DNA of 64,000 bases, from positions 25,438,641 through 25,502,640 of the forward strand of contig CM041294.1 of NCBI GenBank assembly GCA_023052935.1, written 5' to 3'. Below are positions 9,819-21,955 of the stretch, piece after piece. Origin of the DNA: Piezodorus guildinii (taxonomy: Eukaryota; Arthropoda; Insecta; Hemiptera; Pentatomidae). The notes under the pieces are model-generated. The model saw nothing but the letters and a program-made list of their open reading frames with translations, had not been told where the DNA came from and did not search any database. Each line of letters begins with the position of its first letter. The stretch's first letter is position 1. A program made the position numbers and the translations under genes.

Positions 9819-10970
9819 GTTTATAAAAAAAATACCATTATTAAAGTGTTTATTTATCTACGGAGTAGAAATAAATTATCGTAAAAAAAAATTATGTTTT
9901 ACGAGTTCCTTTTCAATCTTTATTTTATCTTATTTTTAATTGCGTCTAAAATACAATATTAAAATATTGAAGTGGTCAGAGTGAAATAAATAAATTAAGA
10001 CCCCCTATTAACATTTTTATTTACTTGCTAATTTTGAGCATTCGTAGTAAATGAGAAGGGCGTTTAGTGAATGCTGGTTGTAAAAAAAATCTTGAAGAAA
10101 ACTGTGAATATGTCGAAATTTAGTCTAATAATTGCCTCCACTTTTATGATCTTCTTTCTAGTAAGGGAACAAACTAAATGGACTGAATTCCACCTAATTT
10201 CCACCAAATTAAATCGACGCGTGCTTACCCTTTTTATGTAAAGGAAAATTTTTAAATTGTAAACTTAATATTAACGGTATTGTTCTTTATTAATAAATGC
10301 GTTTGTGATTTCATTATCAACGGTAACGGTAAACGCTGAAAACTGCAACATCTTTGTATAATGGGTTGATGAAATTAGCAAGTCAGGTAGCGGGAGGGTA
10401 AGATAGAATGATCAGAATTACTCAAACACAATCAAACTGACATTAGTCCAAAATTACATCCACCAACTTCAATCATCAAGCCAAAATCATTTCTCAACAT
10501 GATAATTAATATTAATCACATCTTCCTTCTGATCCCTATCAACATTCAGCCTCCTGGAGTGATAATTGCTTCGTGCATAATGTTTGTTTGTCTGAGAACT
10601 TTCTATTGGAATTTCTTATTTAACTTTCTGGAAAATATTTATTTTGGCCACTTTTCTTTTCCTTAAAATCTTAGCATTTCACTCACATGAAAAAATAAAA
10701 TAATCATAGACAATATGAATTTGTCCGAATGGGCAACATCTTAACAGACATTTTCGCATTGGATTACTTATAATTCTGATTCAATAGTTTCTTTATATTA
10801 TTATTTTTAAATATTGTATTTTGCTTCAGGATAATAAATCTTTATATCAATTAATTATTTAATCAATTTAGTGTTTGAAGTATTAATCATAATTTTATCC
10901 GTTTAATGATTTTTTTTTTCAACTCAATAACTTTATTTGCACCTGTAAAATAAATACAATAAGCAAATGG
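9819..10970. other. no gene seen
   Basis: More than 1 kb of AT-rich sequence with no coding signal. Short open frames lack any recognisable domain. Confidence 0.5.
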
Positions 10971-10985
10971 GTTGTATTTCACAAA

Positions 10986-11181
10986 ATGGAAATCCATTTT
11001 GTAATTGATACATAAAGGCATAGCAGCCCTTGAAATGTTAATAGTGCATGCAGCTAAATCCTCCTTAGAATACCTTCGAGTAATAGAAGGACAAATATTT
11101 ATATTTGTAACATGTGTTCATTTCATATTTGTATTGTATTTTGTGTAAAAATAAAACCAGAGGGTATGAAAAAAAAAAGAA
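10986..11181 (+). mobile_element. LINE 3' end, 15-bp TSD
   Basis: The sequence matches the 3' untranslated region of the LINE at the right edge (61990-62219, minus strand), with TAGAATACCT, AGAAGGACAAAT and AAAATAAAACCAGAGGGTA, then a short poly(A). GTTGTATTTCACAAA is duplicated at 10971-10985 and 11182-11196. Only about 180 bp of the element were copied, all 3' untranslated. Confidence 0.9.
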
Positions 11182-11196
11182 GTTGTATTTCACAAA

Positions 11197-11924
11197 TATG
11201 GAAAACACGGCAAGGTTAGGCATGAGGGAGTACACAGGCACCCACTGGTGCATCCTCTTGACATTAAGCACAATATTTTCAGGTCAGGAGGTCCCTTATC
11301 CAACTCATTTTCAGCCTACGCCGAAATATGTATGTTAGCTGTGTTGTATAATTAAAAAAAAAAAAAGAAAATTTGATTTTGATAAACTTTTGTCCTAAAA
11401 ATGATTAGGTATTCATGGACACGATTTGATACTTAAATAAGTTTATTACAATATATTTTGTTGGAATTGAGATTTTCTTATTATTTTGCTAACGTTGTAT
11501 TCCCCTTAAGAACAATCTATCAAAAATTAGATTTTGTGTTCTGGTAAATCTTTGTCATAGTTTAAATTTTACAAAATTTATTTTTCCGTTCATTTTTTTC
11601 TCACGCGTGGTTGTAATGTTTCGATACTCTTGAATTTTGCCCTTTTCTTTCTCTCATATGTCATTTATTTCAATTATACTCGACACAATTAACATGTTAG
11701 ATGTATTAAAATGAAATTTAATTGTTATAAATAATAAATAATTTTTATTTATTGTTTATCTTGGTGTTAATTTTTTATTCGTAAAAGAGAATTTTTATTG
11801 TACACAATAATTCCTATTGTTACATTACTTATTTTAAAACAAACCTTTTCATCGAAATGGAATATAATTTTTTTTGTTCAAGTTTCGATTTTTTCAAAAT
11901 TGATTTATTTGATCCTTGCGTGCC

Positions 11925-11928
<4 letters not shown>
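11197..11928. other. no gene seen
   Basis: AT-rich sequence with no domain-bearing frame. Confidence 0.45.

Positions 11929-11986
<58 letters not shown>
11929..11986. repeat. (TA)n microsatellite
   Basis: A TA run of nearly 60 bp. Confidence 0.95.
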
Positions 11987-11991
<5 letters not shown>

Positions 11992-12242
11992 GTGTCATAG
12001 TTCAACATAAGTCGGACGTGACCTCATATCGTATTCTCTGATCTTTTACCCGTTCAAATCAGACTTTTGAGGTTGTCCTTCCTTAGCTGTCCTTTAAAAA
12101 AAAATAATAATATAAAATAATCAATTCTTTAATTTGGTCCCAAAATTTCGTTTAGTTTACTGTTGAAGTAGTTTTAAACAACTATTTCATCTACTATTAT
12201 TCTCCGATTGTAGTCGTATTTATTAGTTTCACTGACCTAAAT

Positions 12243-13712
12243 ATGACATATAGTAAGGGGAAGTATTGCGATCGTGAAAATTTTCGAATTCGAGTTTTCA
12301 ACGGAAAAACATGTTTTAGGGTCCACTTAGCCTATATGACCAAGTCCGGCAAAAAAAGTCTGTGTGTACGTGTGTGTGGCAAATCTAGCGCGAAAACGAA
12401 AAGACGTACAAAACTGAAATTTCATATTCAAAAAATTATACGACCGAGATGTTACAGCAACATTTTCACTAAAATCGGCTGACCGGAAGTTCTACTATAT
12501 ACCTTTCTTTTTGAAAGTTTTTAGGATTTTTTTTCAAAAACGGCTTTAACGAATTTGTTTTTAACTCTATTTTATATCCATATAAAATTGAATGGGCTTT
12601 AATATGATTTAGGTTTCATTCTGATTGAAATTGTCTGACTGGGCTTGAATACCGATATTTCAATTTTCTTCCTCTAAAGTATCTTTTATTTTGTAGATTT
12701 GAAAAGATTAACCATTTCATGTTGTTAGCGTTGATAAAAAAGGCTATATTTTCTAGTAAACGGATTTCAACAATCAACTAAAATATTGAAGTGCAAAAAT
12801 ATAATACGGTTGTAAAGTTAAAAATTTTAGAAAAAATAATATCTTCTGCATAAAGTTGTTAAATGTAATGGAGACTGATGAAAAGCCGATAAATTTAACT
12901 GATTGGTTTAGATAGTTATATAATAGATTGTTTAATATAACACACGTTTCTATCGAAAATTACTTAAATTAATTCTTTAAACTTAAAAAACAAAAATATC
13001 TAACAGTATATAAAAAATTTTCCTCTTATTACATTTTATTTGGTATATTTGAATAAATTAATCATGTCTTGTTAGTATTGATAAAAAAACGGAATAATAT
13101 AAAAGGCTGAATGGATTCGATATCCAAAGAAAGAAGCAAGGAAGAAAGATATTTTTTCATACAAATTTGTGTTTTTAAATATAAAAAGAGTAATTTTTTT
13201 TAATTAATTTATTCATTTATTGTAATTTACTACTGTATTAAAGAACACAATGAGGAAATATGCAGAATGGAGAAAAAAAAAAGTCATGCAAATGTCTTGA
13301 GAAAGAACAACCCAGTGGTTCACTATTTTACGGCAGTAGGTCCCGAGGCCACCTTCTTTTCAGTCGCCTCGGAGGGTTATCCGGGATATCTTATGAAGAT
13401 AAATTACGGAAAAGTGGGTTTGTGTGGGCAAAAGAATTATATAAATTTAAAATGTACCGTTGGAAAAATAAAGATTGTACAAAAAAAAATTTACATAATA
13501 GTCAAAGCCAAAGAATGATGAAAAGTCGATATAACTAACTGATTGTCCTAGTTATTAATATAATTGATATACTATAAAAAACATGTTTCTATTTAAACTC
13601 TGTAATTAATTCATTAAACATTTATTTTCATCTCTTAATGTATTTAAAAGTTCTTAAAATGCAACGGAGCTAATTTAAAGTCGTGTGTTGCGCGCACCAG
13701 ATTTTTAAAAAT
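12243..13712 (+). repeat. H repeat split by a LINE
   Basis: It starts ATAGTAAGGGGAAGTATTGC and ends GTCGTGTGTTGCGCGCACCA. All main blocks are present in order and rather diverged. A Jockey-type LINE tail (13187-13443, minus strand) sits in the middle, just before the TACCGTTGGAAAAATAAAG block. Confidence 0.8.
13187..13443 (-). mobile_element. Jockey-A LINE, 3' end only
   Basis: The minus strand encodes the last residues of the family (DNPPRRLKRRWPRDLL), then a 3' untranslated region ending AATACAGTAGTAAATTACAA and an A-rich tail. The same 3' region is seen at 36453, 39117 and 44275. It is inserted inside an H repeat. Confidence 0.82.
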
Positions 13713-14045
13713 ATTTTCATATTATTCGAAAAAAATAATTATAAGATAATAATTTTGTATACCAATGTATGTAGTATTTGAATTTAACCTTAGAAGGAAA
13801 GGAACAACTTCCTTATTTAATCGAGTAAGTCTGCGCATGCGCGAACAAATTTTCTTTTAAACTTTACACTAGATTTATTAAAGTGTATTAAGATTCAACA
13901 CACGTGGAGAGTGCTTTTTTAATATTATTACAGTCGCAGTATTATCTAGATAAAAATTTGCTTTTAGTGTGAAATTACAGCATTATTCTAGGTCATACGC
14001 CGATCAGTTAGCCCCTATGTCTTTTGATTTTTTTCCGATAACCTG

Positions 14046-14047
<2 letters not shown>

Positions 14048-14077
<30 letters not shown>

Positions 14078-14400
14078 GTTGCATTCAAGTTTTTCCATGG
14101 CAAAGATATTGGAGAAGAGATAAGACAGAGCGTAGTAAAATAGAAACTAGGGTTTGGAGGTCAGGTGGTGGGGGGCAGCCTCGCTAAGGCCCCGCCTACT
14201 GATCAATATCTCCCCGCTGCGAGGCTTGGAGGCTCCCTGTCAATACTAAAACCCCAGGGGGGAGGGAGTCCACTAATTAACAATATATAAATTAGGATAA
14301 AACCCTTAGGGGCCACTTTAGTCTCTTAATAATCTTTTTTTACTCGTTCACCAGTGTTTTTTACTATTTTTTTTTTTAATTTTCATCCCCATTTTACTAG
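14048..14400. other. poly(T) then unexplained GC-rich block
   Basis: Twenty-eight T residues (14048-14075) are followed by a block with GGGGGGCAGCCTCG, CCCCGCCTACTG and AAAACCCCAGGGGGGAGGG. Its composition is unlike its surroundings. No frame codes for a recognisable protein, and I find no second copy in the window. Confidence 0.35.
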
Positions 14401-14412
14401 AATGAAAAAAAA

Positions 14413-14530
14413 AAATCTGGTGCGGGCAATACACGACTTTCACTTAACAATGATTAATCAATTAACATCAATTTAAGAAGTTATTAATTTAAAAAGATTG
14501 TTAAAAATAAAAAAAACGCTGTTAATTATT
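14413..14530 (-). repeat. H repeat, single end
   Basis: Only the AATCTGGTGCGGGCAATACA end and about 60 further bases are present. Confidence 0.65.
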
Positions 14531-14539
14531 ACACAATGA

Positions 14540-16060
14540 TTTATTATTTCCAAATAACAATATTAGGTTTTTTTTTTTTTTTTTTGTTTATTAATTCGGA
14601 GACACGTATTTTTTTTTTTTTTTTTATATTCGGGTTCTACGCATATTATAACGTAAGGAAATTTTGATAGGTTGTAATTTCTTTTTCCTGATTACAAAGG
14701 TTCATTATTGAAAATAATAAACCATAAGCATTTATACTAGACTTAGTTACTATTTTCTATTAATTTATTTTTCTTTGGATTTCATTCAAATATTTCAAAT
14801 AAAATTTCCTGATTCCAGAACACTTTACATTTTTTTCTGTATTATCAATAATAACAAAGTTATCAGGGAGTCGCATAAAATTAACACAGGTTGTAAAGAA
14901 ATAGTAACATGTAAAGAAATCAAGTATATTTAAGTGAAATGTTAGAGTTTCAGTAAACCCCGCGAATATTCGTCAACCAGTGCTGGAATTGAAGTCGGTC
15001 GGTACAGTCGTACCATTATTATTATTGTTTTAAGTCTTATGCGTGTGATGTCACTATTAAAAATTAATTGAAAATGACAATAAAATTTTTAAATAAGTTA
15101 TTTTATTTGTATGTATTTACAGATTAATCTGTTATCTAAAAGCTATTTTTATTTACATTTTGCAATATATTGCTAACAAAAATGAACTGATTATCTATAG
15201 TATCTATAATGCTATTGACTTTTAGCGTTTTTACACCCTACAATATATCTTATACAAAAACTTAAATCTGCAGTTTTCTATTTATTTGTTTAGATATATC
15301 CCGTCAAATATTTTGCTCAAATTTTATTTTCGAAAACATTCAGTTCTTATCCTTAGCTCTATTTCGTTAATGTAATTAATGCTGGTCTTGGCGAAATGAA
15401 TACTATTTAAATTGAATGACAGGAACGAGGAAACTGTTTTGTGATTTTGCAGATTAAGCGCATATTTTTATTGAATTATTCAGAATTCTCATTAAAATGC
15501 CAGTAAGGTTGGTGATCATCACGTAATAATTAATATGCTCGATTGATGTTTTTAAAGATTTAAATAAATTAATGTGCTTTGCAATGGGATTGTTAACACG
15601 TGTATTACGGAAATGAGACTAAAGAGAAGAAGGAATAACCAATGCTTATCATGTGCTTGTTAGGAAGACCATGCCACTAAATTAACTTTATGAGAGAAAA
15701 CAAATACTTTAAACTGTAAACATTAGATTTTTTTAAATTATAATTATGCATTTATTCATTATTAAGCTCTTAAAAATAAGACAGAGAGCAATAAATGTTG
15801 TGTGCTTTTAGTGCATTGTAGTAAAAATTAAAAAAATAAGACAAATAACAAAGAAAAATATAATAAATAAATTACTAACTTTTATATTAATGATAAATCA
15901 TTAAAAAAAAAAATTATAGGCTAGAAAAGAAAAATACCATGCATATATATACATTAAAAAATACCTACGCACATATATGAGTTTTCTTTTCACAAAGATC
16001 TTTACTTTTAAAAGTTAGTCCTTTAACATTCATGATTATATACTTTTATTCCCTATTATT
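14540..16060. other. no gene; short SINE-3 scrap
   Basis: Very AT-rich. TTCGGGTTCTACGCATATTA at 14630 matches the 3' part of SINE-3 at 60660. Nothing else is recognised. Confidence 0.45.
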
Positions 16061-16067
16061 TTATTGA

Positions 16068-16452
16068 GATACATTACATTTTGTTACAAAATGAACAAAA
16101 GTAATAGTGATATGAGACCACATTCATACAATATATATAGAAAGTAATAATAATAGTCAAATTACATAAAATAGAAAATAAATAAATTCGTATATATAGA
16201 ATAAAATAATAGTAATAATAAATAAAAAAACAAAAACAAATCAAAAAAACAACCTATAATTGAGATAAATACAAAGTTGGCAAATAAATAAACATTATAC
16301 AAACAATCATCCCTATATACAATATATACAACTGCTAAAGGGACCCTAGACTGCGCCTTTCTCTCCAGTTGTGGAGGAGAAAGCGGAATCCAAGAGATCC
16401 CAGCGCCTCTATCTCGGCCGCATCACTGGTTTGAGCCAGTGTAGGCTAAGAT
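16068..16452 (-). mobile_element. Jockey-B type LINE 3' untranslated region
   Basis: The minus strand reads CACTGGCTCAAACCAGTGAT, then GAGGCGCTGGGATCTCTTGG, and ends in an A/T-rich tail. The same blocks, somewhat diverged, follow the LINE stop codon at 35300-35440. No coding part remains. Confidence 0.68.
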
Positions 16453-16724
16453 AATTTTTTTTTTCTTTTTAAATCGTAATACTATGTTTTTTTATGTGAC
16501 TTATTACTTAATAATATACTTACTTATATGTAAATACTTAAGTATTTATAATTCTTAAATTTCTCATCATTTGCCTTTTCTAAGTTTTTCCTTGTTGAAA
16601 CAATTTTTGTTATTCTATTTTTTATTTATAGCCTCGATTCTATTTGAAGCACTTAGTATTGCTTGATGGTTTATTATAATATAAATGCTGCGAATAGCGT
16701 GTTTGGTTTCTTTTCACACTTTCC

Positions 16725-17395
16725 AAATCTGAATGAAGGCTCTGTTTCGGTAGAAGCATGTGTTTTATTAATTAACCTATTATATTTTTATCTAGAACAA
16801 TCTAATTGTTTTATCGCCTTTTTTTTTACTCTCTATTAATTCCAACGGATAATTCCGTGTATTATTTAATACTTCTTTCTAAAATATAGAGCTTTAAAAA
16901 AAAAAAAAAATTGCAAATAAAATATGTTTGCACTTTTCTCCTTTAATTGGTTATCGAATTCGTTTAACTTATATATTTATCCGTTTTTTTTTTTTATCAA
17001 TACTAACAAGATGATATGGTTATTTTATTTAAATATACAAAATCATTGAACATAATTTAAACAATCGGCATTAGAGACCTGTCATCGACAAATTAACATT
17101 GTTACGATCCATGTAGGAGTTAAGTCAAGATCCTTAGAGCCATTATTGAGAAAATCGTTAAGAGGTGCAAAATGCACAGTATAAAGTACAACTTCCGGTC
17201 AGCCGATTTTATTTAAAAAGTTGCTGTCACATCTCGGTCGCGTAGTTGTCTTTAATTATCGTTTTTGTACGACTTTTAGTGTTTGTACTAAACTTACCAC
17301 TCACACACAGGCCTTTTTCTGGAACTTTGTCATTTGGACTCAGGAGGCCCTAAAACATTTAGTTCCGGTGAAAACTCGAATTTGAAAATTGTTTA
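16725..17395 (-). repeat. H repeat, diverged copy
   Basis: It contains GAAGCATGTGTTTTAT, AGGTGCAAAATGCACAGTAT and AACTTCCGGTCAGCCGATTT in the H order on the minus strand. Both outer ends are missing. Confidence 0.75.
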
Positions 17396-17399
17396 TATT

Positions 17400-18055
17400 T
17401 AATAATTAAATAATTATTTAAAAAACATACTTTTTTTTTTTAATTTTTGGTATTCTCAATGTTAAAGAAGTCCTGTACACAATATAACAAAAGCTCGTTA
17501 TAAAATAAGATCCGAAAATCTTTGAAAACGTCTAGGAAATTGACGGTTTTCTGATCAATACCCAAGCCCTTTAGAATACAAAATTTATAAGTAATGTAAT
17601 TTTCTTTAAAAATGCTATAATATAGCAAACATCTATAGTACGTGAAATTCGTACCTGAAATACTATTATTTTTTATGACTAACCGTCATAATCGGCTTAG
17701 ATTGAGAATAAAATTAAAACTCACTAAAATTAAGGTTTTCCTCTCAAGTTATCTAGAAAACTAAAAAGGAGGCCAGTTTTTATGTACTTTACCTAAAATA
17801 GTTTACTAATGTTAATAGTTTTTTTTTTTTAACCAGATAGATAACTATTTTTATGCCTTCATGAGTTTATGATACTTATGATATTTTACTATAATTATTG
17901 AGGTAATAGGTTAAAGGATTTGAACACTAATGCATTAAAAAAGGTCATGGTGTGTCGAAAGGTCAAAGGCTATGTCTTTGGTTCACTGCATATTGATCAA
18001 GGTATCAGCTAGAATGCATAATGACTTATTTTTGAGAATAAAGAAAATAATTTTA
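17400..18055. other. no gene seen
   Basis: AT-rich, with no coding or repeat match. The minus-strand frame over 17440-17628 has no recognisable domain. Confidence 0.45.
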
Positions 18056-18400
18056 AACACTTAAAAGAGCACACATTGACTTCCATTTGTCACTTAATCA
18101 CTTTATTTCATTATATAATCATTTTTTCATTATATAAATGCTTTTTCATATATCACCCATCATTTTATTTCATAGCACACTGCTATTTGTCCTTATGGGT
18201 GTTCATTGGCTCACTGAATATATGAAAAAGCATTTATATAATGAAAAAATAAGTCTTGAAAATGGGGAAACAGCCCCGAAACGTCGACAGATATGACAAG
18301 CTTATGAAATAAAGTGATTAAGTGACAAATGGAAGTCAATGTGTACTCTTTTAAGGGTTTATAATAAGAAAAAACTTCCAAAAAAATTAAAAAATAAAAT
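18056..18400 (+). mobile_element. P3 fold-back element
   Basis: The arms CTTAAAAGAGCACACATTGA (left) and its inverted counterpart near 18350 enclose the core TTGAAAATGGGGAAACAGCC then CCGAAACGTCGAC (18263-18300). A tail of about 45 bp follows the right arm only. AAAATAATTTTA flanks at 18044-18055 and 18401-18412 and could be the target duplication, but it is low-complexity. It is related to the element at 56225. Confidence 0.65.
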
Positions 18401-18985
18401 AAAATAATTTTATGTATAAAGTGATTAATTTTTTAATGCATAAAATAAATAGTCTGTAATTTACACGAACTTGAATGGAGAACCGAATTATTTGGTCTGT
18501 TTTAAAAATTCGACTAATAAACTAAATAAAATTCGTCTTATTTGATAGCCTAAAAGTTTTTCTTATTATGTTTTTTTTTCATTTATTCATTATTTTTAAC
18601 AATTATAAATAAATAAAATTCGTCTTGCCAAAAGTTTTTTTGTTTTTTTTTTATTGCGAAAAGGTTTCTCTTATTAAGTTTTTTCTCATGTATTCATTAT
18701 TTTTAACAATTGATATAACATACATTTTACCTTGAATTTGTAATATGCGTGAGAGAAAAATTGAGAACAAAAAACCTTGTTTTCGAATAATTGTATATTT
18801 ATAACTAAAAAATATTTTTTGTTGCAATTTTTTTTATTCAAGCCGAAGTTATTCCGGCGGAAATTCGTTGGGACCATTTTTTTTTTTCCCCAGTCTTATG
18901 AATTAGCGTTCTAGTTAACTGTACATTTTTCTCTTGTTTGTATTGGCTAATAGTTAATCTCTGATATTAATTTAAATTTAAAAAA
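18400..18985. other. no gene seen
   Basis: AT-rich. Two related stretches near 18530 and 18610 share AAATAAAATTCGTCTT and look like a local duplication. Confidence 0.4.
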
Positions 18986-19227
18986 TCTATACTAATATAA
19001 TAAAGCTGAAGAGTTTGTTTGAACGCGCTAATCTCAGAAACTACTGGTTCGAATTGAAAAATTCTTTTTCTGTTGGATAGTCCATTTATCGAGGAAGGCT
19101 ATAGGCTATATAACATCACGCTGCGACTAATCAGTGGAAAATCTGAGAAAAAACGGGGAACATTAGGGAAAAAAAAGCTCGCATCCCAATGATTCCAAAT
19201 GATTTACCTATTAATTTTAAAATCATT

Positions 19228-19418
19228 CAGTTTCCCATTAATTTATCTTATGCTGTAACAATTAATAAATCACAGGAGTAAACATTTAAACACGTAGGAG
19301 TCGATTTACGTCAAGGTTGCGGAGAAAATCAGTATGTTCTTCTGCCACAAGAAAATAAAACTAAAAATGTCCATTTACGCGGAAATACTTTAAAATATAT
19401 TCTTTTAAATACTTCTTA
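19228..19418 (+). pseudogene. Helitron Pif1-like helicase C-terminus
   Basis: The single frame reads QFPINLSYAVTINKSQE, a stop (19279-19281), then TFKHVGVDLRQGC and ENQYVLLPQENKTK. These are the TINKSQGQT and VDLRQG motifs of the Helitron helicase C-terminal region. About 15 residues normally found between the LRQGC and ENQY parts are missing without a frame change. The original stop codon lies in the target sequence TTAAATACTTCTTA, duplicated by the LINE insertion. No Rep domain is present, so this is a decayed fragment. Confidence 0.75.
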
Positions 19419-19755
19419 GAGAGATGAGGCCACTGGGGAGTTTAGAAGGTTGCACAACGCGGAATTGCGGAGTTTGTACCCTGTCAATATAATTGAGTAG
19501 ATAGCATCGCGGAGACTCAAATAGGCGCGTAAAGTTGTTGGGCTTAGTGAGGAACGGATTCCGAGTAAGTTGGTATTCGCTGAACCGACTGGTGGGCGTC
19601 CGAAAGGTAGGCCGAAGCATCGATGGGAGGATCGATTAAGGCTGATCTCGGGGCTTGGGCTTGACCGGTGAACATTAGACGAGTCTGTGCAGGCGAAGTT
19701 TGGTGGTATCGGCATCGAACCTTCGGGTTCGGTAAGCCTATTATTATTATTATTA
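19419..19755 (+). mobile_element. 5'-truncated LINE, TTA tail, 14-bp TSD
   Basis: TTAAATACTTCTTA is duplicated at 19405-19418 and 19756-19769. The insert has a coding remnant, then GAACCTTCGGGTTCGGTAAG, and a (TTA)n tail. It was inserted inside the Helitron helicase pseudogene. Confidence 0.88.
19420..19671 (+). pseudogene. LINE ORF2 C-terminus
   Basis: The frame reads ARKVVGLSEERIPSKLVFAE, then PTGGRPKGRPKHRWEDRL and a stop at 19669-19671. The GHVVRM-x-ER and GRPK-RW-D pattern is the usual C-terminus of many arthropod LINE polyproteins. Several conserved positions are changed (a Trp codon has become TAG just upstream, GHV has become RKV). All catalytic domains are absent. The clade cannot be fixed from this piece. 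Confidence 0.72.
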
Positions 19756-19823
19756 TTAAATACTTCTTAATCGCGAACATAATAACAGAAATTGACGCAG
19801 ACGAAGTCGTGGGCAACAGCTAC

Positions 19824-20269
19824 TAAATTAATAAGACTAAGAAATTAGTTTTTATTACAGCACCTTTCGTTTTTATAGATGTGTTATACGGGAACAAAAG
19901 ATTTATTTGTTTACTCTCGGGATAGGTTTTATGTAGCTTATGATTTATTTGTCTGAAGCGTTCCATCGGCGTGTGAAAACGAAACGGCATTGCATTGTTT
20001 TCGCGACCTTGTATTCTTTAATCGTCCAATGAAAAAACAAAATAAAAAAACATTGAGATGTTATTCATGTGGATGTAGTCAATCCCTCGCTCAAGTGTTT
20101 TTGTGTTAGGCATACTCATGCACCGACTATTTTGCGAAATTTTTATTTGGTTATTTTGATTCTCTTTACCTCCAATCGGATTGAACCCATCACGTTGATA
20201 ACTGAGAATGAAATAATTCAAGATATTATTATTATTATTATTAAAATTATTATTCTTGATTAAGAGTAA
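19824..20269. other. no gene seen; AT-rich
   Basis: It contains ATT trinucleotide runs near 20226-20250. A B-box-like GGGTTCAATCCGAT is readable on the minus strand near 20175, but there is no supporting A box. Confidence 0.4.
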
Positions 20270-20285
20270 GTATAGCAAGTCAAAA

Positions 20286-20380
20286 TCCTAATCACCTCAT
20301 TGCACTGCCGTTGGCCTAGAAACAGTACGAATCTCTATATGTACTGAGCCCAAGACCCTTCATGGGTTGTAGTGGTACAG
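20286..20380 (+). mobile_element. SINE-2 3' fragment, 16-bp TSD
   Basis: This is the last 95 bp of SINE-2, ending TTGTAGTGGTACAG with no A or T tail. GTATAGCAAGTCAAAA is duplicated exactly at 20270-20285 and 20381-20396. It shows that SINE-2 spreads by reverse transcription with 5' truncation and fixes its 3' end. Confidence 0.9.
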
Positions 20381-20396
20381 GTATAGCAAGTCAAAA

Positions 20397-20984
20397 CCAT
20401 AAAGTATTTAAAGAATTTCGAAAAACTCACAGAATAAAACAAATTTAAATATTACCGAATCCTTTACTTATTTTGAGTCTATATATTTTTTAAAAAGTCT
20501 AACTATGCTTTTTATCAGATTCAGCAAATAAAAATCATTTTTGGTATGTACGTTGTTTAAATACGGCGTTCACTAAACTGTTTTATATTTTTAAAAACTA
20601 AAATGAATCCAATAAAAATTCTTATAGTTGTTTTTGTGAAACGAGGTTGTAATATTAACTTCGATTCTTTATTGTTTTTTTTTTTTTATAAAAAAATTTT
20701 ATGTTTTTTTGAGGCACAAAACTTCTAGGTCCTTAGTACCCGACACAGGTAATACAATTCTTAATAATTTTCTTGAAACTATCGTTTGATTTTTAAGATT
20801 AATCAGCTGATTATAAACTAATATGTTAATTTAAATTAAATAAAACTGGATAATTATTTCAAGAACCAATAAAAAAAAAACTAAAGCCCTAAATAATGTC
20901 AGACAACCTGGACCTTTTACGTTCATTGTTCGTTATTCTTAGGGAACATACTGTTCCAAAATAAAAATTAGTTTCACATTGGAT
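20397..20984. other. no gene seen
   Basis: AT-rich sequence without coding or repeat signal. Confidence 0.45.
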
Positions 20985-21250
20985 ATAATTAGTTGACTGT
21001 TGAGAATTACTAGAAGGAATTTGTCCGGGTGGCGGTCAATGAATGAAACAATTAGGTACTTTCAATCATTTATTTTCTGCCAACGTTTCGTCCCCCATTG
21101 TAAGTCATCATCAGGGCCTTTTGTAGGGGAATGGAAACTGATACTCCCTGATGATGACCCACAATGGGGGTCGAAACGTTGGCAACAATTAATAATTGAA
21201 ACTACCTAATGGTTTCATTCATTGACCACCACCCTGCCAAATTCCTTCCA
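20985..21250. mobile_element. P2 fold-back element
   Basis: The two arms share GTCCGGGTGGCGGTCAATGA (right arm inverted and slightly changed) and GCCAACGTTTCG. The cores CTGATGATGACCCACAATGG then GGGTCGAAACGTTGG (21141-21183) and a decayed inverted partner (21080-21118) face each other. Only the left side has the extra tail TTAGTTGACTGTTGAGAATT. Confidence 0.8.
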
Positions 21251-21577
21251 GTATAAATTATTTTCATTTCATTATAAAAACCAGATATGTGTAAAATAAA
21301 TCAAACATTAATGTAAATGCATACACACACATACGAATTGACAAACACATTCTCATATATATTTTTAATTGTTTAAAATAATTATTTTTCCTCAGTCAAG
21401 ATTAATCCATAATTCAAAACTACGGTGTCTTTAATGCAGACTACTAATGGATGGAAAATTTATCTTATCGTCTTGAGTTAGCATGGCAGATTTTTGAAAA
21501 AAACAAACTAAACATAAAACGTTTTTGACACTACTGTACTTTTTTATTAGCTTTTTCTCATTATCATATCTTTAAAT

Positions 21578-21941
21578 TATAGGTGGAATGGTACGTTTAT
21601 ATATATATTTTTTTTACTTCTATGTTAAAGTCAAAAGTTTTGTTTTCATGCTTATCATCATCAGATTGTGTATCATATTATCATTATTTATATCTATAAT
21701 ATTTAAGTATGTAGGTTTATTTTCTGTTTTATTTCAAATGTTATCATTGTCACTACATTAAAAAAAAATTCATTATCATATTAATATGTATCTCTTTTGT
21801 TCTGATGTTTGTAGCCCTGATGATGGCTCACAAGCTTGAGCCGAAACGTTGGCAAAATTAAACATTTTCAAAAAATGACTTGATTCCTGATTATTCCACC
21901 TATAATAGTTTCTACAGTCGACTATACATCCTCAATATAAT
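21578..21941 (+). mobile_element. P1 element, one arm replaced, 14-bp TSD
   Basis: The right arm is complete: CTGATGATGGCTCACAAGCT, TGAGCCGAAACGTTGG, then the tail ending CATCCTCAATATAA. The left edge TATAGGTGGAATGG is followed by unrelated AT-rich sequence. TCATATCTTTAAAT is duplicated at 21564-21577 and 21942-21955. Confidence 0.85.
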
Positions 21942-21955
21942 TCATATCTTTAAAT

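Larger units (their letters stand above)
18986..19823 (+). mobile_element. Helitron, non-autonomous, split by a LINE
   Basis: It begins TCTATACTAATATAATAAAG after an A and contains GAACGCGCTAATCTCAGAAA and GGCTATAGGCTATATAACAT, blocks I recognise as common in arthropod genomes. A helicase remnant follows (19228-19418). It ends GACGAAGTCGTGGGCAACAG then CTAC before T. A 5' TC and a 3' end close to CTAG fit a Helitron; the final G is a C here. A LINE (19419-19755) interrupts it. Confidence 0.68.

Noticed and set aside
17640..17680. Minus-strand TATTTCAG|GTACGA juxtaposition
   Set aside because: The donor is weak, the tract is short and the strand is opposite to the two good sites.
20160..20200. 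B-box-like GGGTTCAATCC on the minus strand
   Set aside because: No convincing A box at the right distance and no other copy of the surrounding sequence.
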